From: Rhizomys pruinosus
Taxonomy: Eukaryota > Chordata > Mammalia > Rodentia > Spalacidae
Assembly: GCA_009823505.1 (NCBI GenBank)
Contig: VZQC01013712.1
Location: 975,363-1,039,362, forward strand
Direction of reading: 5' to 3'
DNA: 64,000 nt
The notes beneath the pieces are model-generated. The model searched no databases, was not told where the DNA came from, and worked only from the letters and a program-made list of their open reading frames with translations. Both the position numbers and the translations under genes were made by a program. Position 1 is the stretch's first letter. Each line of letters starts with the position of its first letter. Positions 58,647 to 64,000 of the stretch are shown here, piece after piece.

Positions 58647-59076
58647 GGGCTGGAGAGATGGCCTAGCGGTTAAGAGCGCAGACCGCTCTTACGGAGGACC
58701 TGGGTTCGATCCCCAGCATCCACATGGTGGCCGAGAACCGTCTGAAACTCCAATTCCAGGAGAACTCCAGTTCCAGGGGAATCCGAGACCCTCTTCTGAC
58801 CTCCGCGGCATTGCACGACCCGGGTGCACAGACTTGCATGCAGACAGTACATTCATACACATACAGAAATAAATAAAATTTAAAAAATTAAAAAAAAAAG
58901 AAGCCACGACACAGGTGCACAGACTTGCATTAAGACAGTACATTCATACACATACAGAAATAAATAAAATTTAAAAAATTAACAAAAAAGAAGCCACGAC
59001 ACAGGTGCACAGACTTGCATTAAGACAGTACATTCATACACATACAGAAATAAATAAAATTTAAAAAATTTAAAAA
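58647..59076 (+). mobile_element. B2/B3-superfamily SINE, duplicated-core subfamily, with triplicated tail
   Basis: The full SINE starts gggctggagagatggcctag and is followed by two more copies of its last 90 bp; aagccacgacacaggtgcac occurs at 58901 and again at 58991. A perfect 15-bp TSD, aagaagcttttctga, at 58632-58646 and 59077-59091 encloses the whole array. Confidence 0.95.
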
Positions 59077-59091
59077 AAGAAGCTTTTCTGA

Positions 59092-60194
59092 TAAACCTTA
59101 GGATAGATTGAGTATATTTTCTAGGTCAAGAATTATAGAAGATTTGGTAAACTGTTTTATAGTATTGCCTTGGGAAGAAAACATTTGCTATTAATAGAGC
59201 AATTTGTAGAGTGGGATTTATAATACAAAATTAGTGTCCACTGGGACAAAGCATTCTTCATGAAATGAATTTATCCAGGCTCTTTAACCAATCAGATGCA
59301 ATTCACAACCCTGTAGGAACTCTTAAAGACTATAATATTTTATTTAATAGCAGTTGTTCAATTCTCCTAGGCATTTCAATTCGTACTGTGGAATATAAAC
59401 CTCAGTAGAAAATTCTTATGATTTTAATTTTCATGTTTCTTTTTAATTAATTGATTAATTGAAAGAAATTCACATGAATGTGTGCAACTGAAGTAGTCTT
59501 TCTATGATGTTCAGCCTTAAAGGCTAATCCTTTCCATGAACATTCTATTCCCATTATATAAAAGAGTTCCCCTTGAGCTTTGCAGTATCATATAAATTAG
59601 GAAGTCCCTCTTAATATAGGTCTCACTGGGTTTTCTTCAAATGATTATTTGGTTTATCTGAACAGACAATGTAAGTTTTGAAGAAGGAACTTTCTTAGAA
59701 TAACTTTATATTGTGGAAAAATAATGGAACATGTATAGTGCCCATGAAACTCTTATCATTTAACCAAATTATATCTTACAAAGTTAGGAAACTAGTTTGG
59801 ATGTAGTTGTCTCAGTCTGGCCAGTGTAAATAGATAGCTACTTTTGAGTTCAAATTTCATTGGGGCTCATTATTTTAGCAATTTCAGAGACATGAAAGGT
59901 TTATGCAATTCTTTATTTAAATGTAAATAACAGAGGGTATGACAAATCAAGGAGATGTTAGGGACTTCAGTGGTGAAAATAACCCACAAGGCCCAAAATG
60001 AGGAGTATAAAACCTTGTCCAAGATTTGAACTCAAATGCTTGTCAAACTACAGTAAATGTGCTAAATACTGAGTTTCTACTTTCTGAATATTGAGTTGCA
60101 GTAAATCAATGACACCTCAGTATATATGAAACTTTTTCCCTGGGTAATTTTATAAACCTATTTCTCTGGGGAAACATTGAGAGATTAAAAATTA
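59092..60194. other. Intron sequence; nothing recognised
   Basis: About 1.1 kb of AT-rich DNA without identifiable features. Confidence 0.35.
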
Positions 60195-60208
60195 CAATGC
60201 ATACTTCT

Positions 60209-60435
60209 TTTTAAATTTTTATTTATTTATTTTTTATGTGTATGAATGTACTGTCTGCATGCAGGTCTGTGCACCCATGTCATGCAATGTCGCAGAGGTC
60301 AGAAGAGGGTGTTGGATTCCCCTGCAACTGGAGTCAAAGACGGTTCTCAGCCGCCATGTGGATGCTGGGGATCGAACCCAGGTCCTCTGCAAGAGCAATC
60401 GGCACTCTTAACTGCTAGGCCATCTCTCCAGCCCC
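60209..60435 (-). mobile_element. B2/B3-superfamily SINE (single core)
   Basis: Minus-strand full-length copy ending ggccatctctccagcccc. The flanks acaatgcatacttct and acagttcatacttct are the TSD, with three differences. Confidence 0.94.
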
Positions 60436-60450
60436 ACAGTTCATACTTCT

Positions 60451-60859
60451 AGGATCAAGCTGTGCCCAAGAAATTGAGAATCTAGGCAGAGAAGTTGTTT
60501 TCCCTGCTAGATCAGGACCTCTATAGTCCCTTTTCAATTTGTCAACCACCTGACATTTATTTACATCTTTAGTTTTATTTACTTAGTAGGGAACTTTTAA
60601 AAATTATTAATTGTATATATCAGTGGGATTTCATAAGGATAGTTATGTATATGTATAAGTATGCACTTATCAAATCCAACAACGCATCACTTTCCCACTC
60701 TCAAACTGAAGAAATCATCATTCTTTTGTAGGCAATGCACTGTTGACATGGTTGACATGCATGTACAGTACAAGAAGTACAACTCAATGCTCTTTTTATA
60801 ATCTGAGTGTTTGTGTCTCTCTTCCAGAATTCATACTTTGGAACTAAACACAAAATGTA
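60451..60859. other. Intron sequence; possible old L1 3' UTR piece
   Basis: tatcaaatccaacaacgcat and its neighbourhood are weakly L1-like. Nothing firm. Confidence 0.25.
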
Positions 60860-61115
60860 TTAATGTTAACAGTTGGGCCTTTGGAAATTTATCTATTTAT
60901 AAAGCACTTGCTCCCATGAATAGACTCACTGCTATTATCAAAGACTCAAGAGCTCTTTTGCTCTTTCTGCTATGTTAGGAAACCCAGAAGCTTCCATCTG
61001 TGAAACACAGGATCTCACCAGGCACCAAATTTGTGGTTTCTTGATCCTAGATTCTCTAGCCTTCATAATGGTAAGCAATAAATTTCTCTTCCTTACAAAT
61101 TAAAGAGTCCAAAAT
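60860..61115 (+). mobile_element. MLT1/MaLR-like LTR relic
   Basis: The order gggcctttggaaattta, atgaatagactcactgctat, ttccatctgtgaaacacagg, tctcaccaggcaccaaattt, cttgatcctagattctctag and agcaataaatttctcttcc resembles the 3' part of MaLR LTRs. Ancient, with no internal region seen. Confidence 0.55.
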
Positions 61116-62323
61116 AGTTTATCAGAGTGACCTGAAGAAAAAAGACAAGCCTTAAGGAAAACATGTATCCAGAAATCTGTTTCGTTTAATAGAAATGCCT
61201 TTCAGAGAGATCCTCTAATTAAAATCCTCAGCATTTTGCATTTAAAGTTATTTCCTTTGGAGAAAATGTGTGGGCTATGGAAAAATGCAGATTATCTCTT
61301 GGTTCTAGTGATTGCATTGTTAGCAATTTTTTACCGAACTATCTTATGTGGTCTAAGATTCTATGCTGTTTTAAAAATCTTGTACACTTTCTTTCAAGGA
61401 CATTGGCTTTGAAGGCTAGAAGGCAGGGTCTAGTAATTAATTCCTATGTTAGCATAAGTAGCCATAGCCTGAAGGAATGCTGGAACACACACAAGCTCCC
61501 AAATAAATCACAGATCACACAATTAATATTACAAAATGGCTGACCATGTGTTTACTTTGGCCAGGAATTCTTGCCTCTTCGTTTTTATTTCTCTAAAGTT
61601 GTCTCTATTTAGTAAGCTGGTTTTGTAAAATTTTCAAAACAAATATTCTGCAACTTTCCTTCACTGCAAGTAAATTGTGCACTCTTCCTCTTTCTCTTAC
61701 GAAGGGTGAAGGTTGGAGGAGAGTACGGGAATAAAATATAACAAAATCAAATAAACAATGATATCTTTCAAGCCCTGAAAGACTGACTCATTCAGCACTG
61801 CATACTGAGGCTGCTGCACTGGGCTTGCTTCATATTTTTATGCCTTTTCTTCTGCCATCAGCACACACTTTCTCTTAGGGAGCAACAAAAGTGCTTCACT
61901 GAAATATAATTATCCATATTTTTACAAGTTAATCCTGGAGAAAGAGCACTTGGGAAAAACTAAGGAAATCTAAATTTTAAAATGATCTTAGTTAATAGCA
62001 ATGCATTGATTTTTGACTCATGAGTTGTAATAAATTACTATGGAAATTAAGATATTAATAAATAATAAGAAGAAATATGTTCAAGATATATAAGAACTCT
62101 CTGCACTATCTTAACAAATTTCTATTTCAAAAAGGATTGAAAAATATTGGGCTTGTTTGCCAAAAAACAAACTTTCTTTTTCTAGAAGAGTCCAAAGTAG
62201 CTCAGTACATAAAAATGAAAAACGTTTGAGGAAATGAAAATGTTAACAGTGTACACATATTTAAAAAATAATACCATACTTCAAATAAAAAAATGAATGT
62301 GATGCATGAAAACAACAAATAAT
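61116..62323. other. Intron sequence; nothing recognised
   Basis: About 1.2 kb without named repeats or exons. Confidence 0.35.
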
Positions 62324-62339
62324 AAAGATAAATTGGCCA

Positions 62340-62562
62340 TGGGCTGGAGAGATGGCCTAGTGGTTAAGAGCACTGACTGCTCTTGCAGAGGACCTAGGTT
62401 CTATTCCCAGCATCCACTCAGCAGCTGAAAACCATCTTTAACTCCAGTTCCAGGGGAATACGACACCCTCTTCTGACCTCTGCGGCGGCATTGCACAACA
62501 TGGGTGCAAAAACCTACATGCATACAGTACATTCATACACATACAAAAATAAATAAAATAAA
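62340..62562 (+). mobile_element. B2/B3-superfamily SINE (single core)
   Basis: Starts tgggctggagagatggccta. A perfect 16-bp TSD, aaagataaattggcca, lies at 62324-62339 and 62563-62578. Confidence 0.96.
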
Positions 62563-62689
62563 AAAGATAAATTGGCCACAAGTTACACTAAAATATCGTT
62601 TAAAAACGGCTAAAAGCGAATTGATATATTTGCTATATGATTTACCTACTCCATGTCTATTGATTTAGCCAAGAACATATATAAGAATG

Positions 62690-63125
62690 TTCACACCATT
62701 TCTATTTGTTCCAAATTAGATACAACCCAAATCTCCATCAGCAGGTAAATGGATGACAGAATCTTTGTACATTATATCCATGTAATACTAATTATTGGCA
62801 TTCAGAGAATAAAGTATTGATGCAAATACAACATGACTAATTCTCAAAATGACTTCTTAGGTAAAATAGTCTAAATAAAAGGGACTATATAATGAACGAT
62901 TTTTTAAAATAAAACACTACAAAATTTAGACTGATTTATAACTGACAATAAGATTAGTGTTGTGAGAAGGATTCCAAAGGGGCACCAGGAAACAAGGGGT
63001 GATAGCTTCTTTATGGCAACTGTTTCCCAAGCATATACATATATCAATCACCTTGTATAGATTGTTTCCCTCAAATTGTGTGCTGTTTATTGCCTGTCAG
63101 TTATATTCCAATAAAACCATTTACT
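62690..63125 (+). mobile_element. Old L1 ORF2 C-terminus and 3' UTR
   Basis: acaacccaaatctccatcag, caggtaaatggatgacagaa and gtctaaataaaagggactat match mammalian L1M-type ORF2 ends. It finishes with agttatattccaataaaacc, the usual 3' end. Confidence 0.75.
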
Positions 63126-63582
63126 TTTAAAAATCCACTTAGTCATGCACAAGAAAATGGTGATAATTATTTTAGCTTCATATAATTGTTGTTCTTGTTT
63201 AAAAAACTCTGAGATTTGGGTAACAGAAAGTCAATTAGAAACTAAGAATATACTAATGCAGTTACATTTGTTGTTTGAGGACATTTTTAAAAGTATAAAT
63301 ATATACATATAATTTGAAAATGAATATTCTGAATTGATTTAAAATTAACTCTGTTGTATTATATCCTTCATGAAATTGCTTAATATAATGTTAATAACTA
63401 GAAAACTTAATGATAAAAAGAACTGGATAGTTAAGAATTATTTGCATTATGCCAATTATTTTTTCTTTTTTGCCAATTATTTTTCTAAGGATCTACTTGC
63501 TCTATACAAGGTAACAAATAAAAAAAATTTTTAAGATAAACTTAAAAATAAAATAAGCACCAAAATTAGCTTATTGAAAACT
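63126..63582. other. Intron sequence; nothing recognised
   Basis: AT-rich. Confidence 0.3.
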
Positions 63583-63690
63583 TGAGTGTGGTAGTCCGCA
63601 TCTGTAATAACAGCACTAGAGATGTGGAAGCAAGATCAAAAACTGATTGCCAGCTTCAGATGTATAAAACCCTATCTCAAAGCATCCTCA
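63583..63690 (+). mobile_element. Possible old B1-like SINE
   Basis: gtgtggtagtccgcatctgt and aaaaccctatctcaaagc bracket a B1-sized region with many changes. Confidence 0.4.
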
Positions 63691-63924
63691 CAACTGGCTT
63701 TATTGTGATAAAATTCACATACCATACAATTTCCCCATTGAAGGTCTATATTTCCTTGTCTTAGGATGTCAACAAACATTTGTAAACATCACCGAGATTG
63801 ATTCCATAATATATTTATTATTTGAGTAGAACCTCTAGTCTGTTGAATGGGTCCAGGATTTACTTTTGCAGGATTTATTCTTTTTCTTTTTATTTTTTGC
63901 TCTTTTCTTTTTCTTTTTCTAATT

Positions 63925-64000
63925 TATTAAAAAAATTTTTTTAATTTTATTTATTTCTGTATGTGTATGAATGTACTGTCTACATGCAGGTCTGTGCATC
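63925..64000 (-). mobile_element. B2/B3-superfamily SINE, cut by the window end
   Basis: The minus-strand tail atgtgtatgaatgtactgtc and tacatgcaggtctgtgcatc is present. The rest lies beyond the window. Confidence 0.85.

Noticed and set aside
1..64000. CRISPR arrays, bacterial operons, phage or viral modules
   Set aside because: The sequence is vertebrate nuclear DNA. No regularly spaced direct repeats with unique spacers or prokaryotic gene layout exist here.
33671..64000. TEX13A, which I recall as nested within an IL1RAPL2 intron in humans
   Set aside because: No open frame in the window resembles it; it may lie in another intron or be absent.

Overview
The window is mammalian nuclear DNA from a muroid rodent. 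The evidence is many B1 and B2/B3-superfamily SINEs, B4-type SINEs, rodent L1 elements with long 3' UTRs, and older L1, MIR and MaLR-like relics. The B2/B3-type copies have a B2-like head and a B3-like tail and do not look like typical mouse or rat B2. I infer a cricetid-like rodent, but the species is not proven. The sequence is AT-rich, with two isolated N bases.

The only real protein-coding gene I can support lies on the minus strand. It is the 3' part of IL1RAPL2 (X-linked interleukin-1 receptor accessory protein-like 2). Four exons are visible in gene order: 33670-33525 (end of the third Ig domain), 23559-23416 (transmembrane segment), 16282-16112 (first half of the TIR domain) and 3897-3191 (rest of the TIR domain, long cytoplasmic tail and stop). 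All have AG acceptors, GT donors and matching codon phases, so this part of the gene looks intact. The 3' UTR runs towards position 1. From 33.7 to 64 kb I found no further exon by eye, so that part should be a long upstream intron.

About 1-33 kb is exon-bearing, with scattered SINEs, many with clear target-site duplications (TSDs), several microsatellites and 3' ends of L1s. About 36-54 kb is dense in L1: paired and nested 3'-UTR fragments, an L1 insertion of about 1.1 kb flanked by a 13-bp TSD, a U6 snRNA-L1 chimeric retrocopy with a B1 inserted at its junction, and a nearly full-length but decayed minus-strand L1 (46147-51805) with ORF1, ORF2 and a 102-bp tandem-repeat 5' UTR. That L1 sits inside an older plus-strand L1. 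About 54-64 kb is mostly unrecognised intron with SINEs, an MLT1-like LTR and an old L1 tail.

I see no undescribed multi-gene system. The most notable items are the U6-L1 chimera, an apparent Gly-to-Glu change in TIR box 2 of IL1RAPL2, an in-frame 9-bp duplication in its tail, a SINE subfamily marked by a 17-bp internal duplication, and a SINE whose tail is triplicated inside one TSD.
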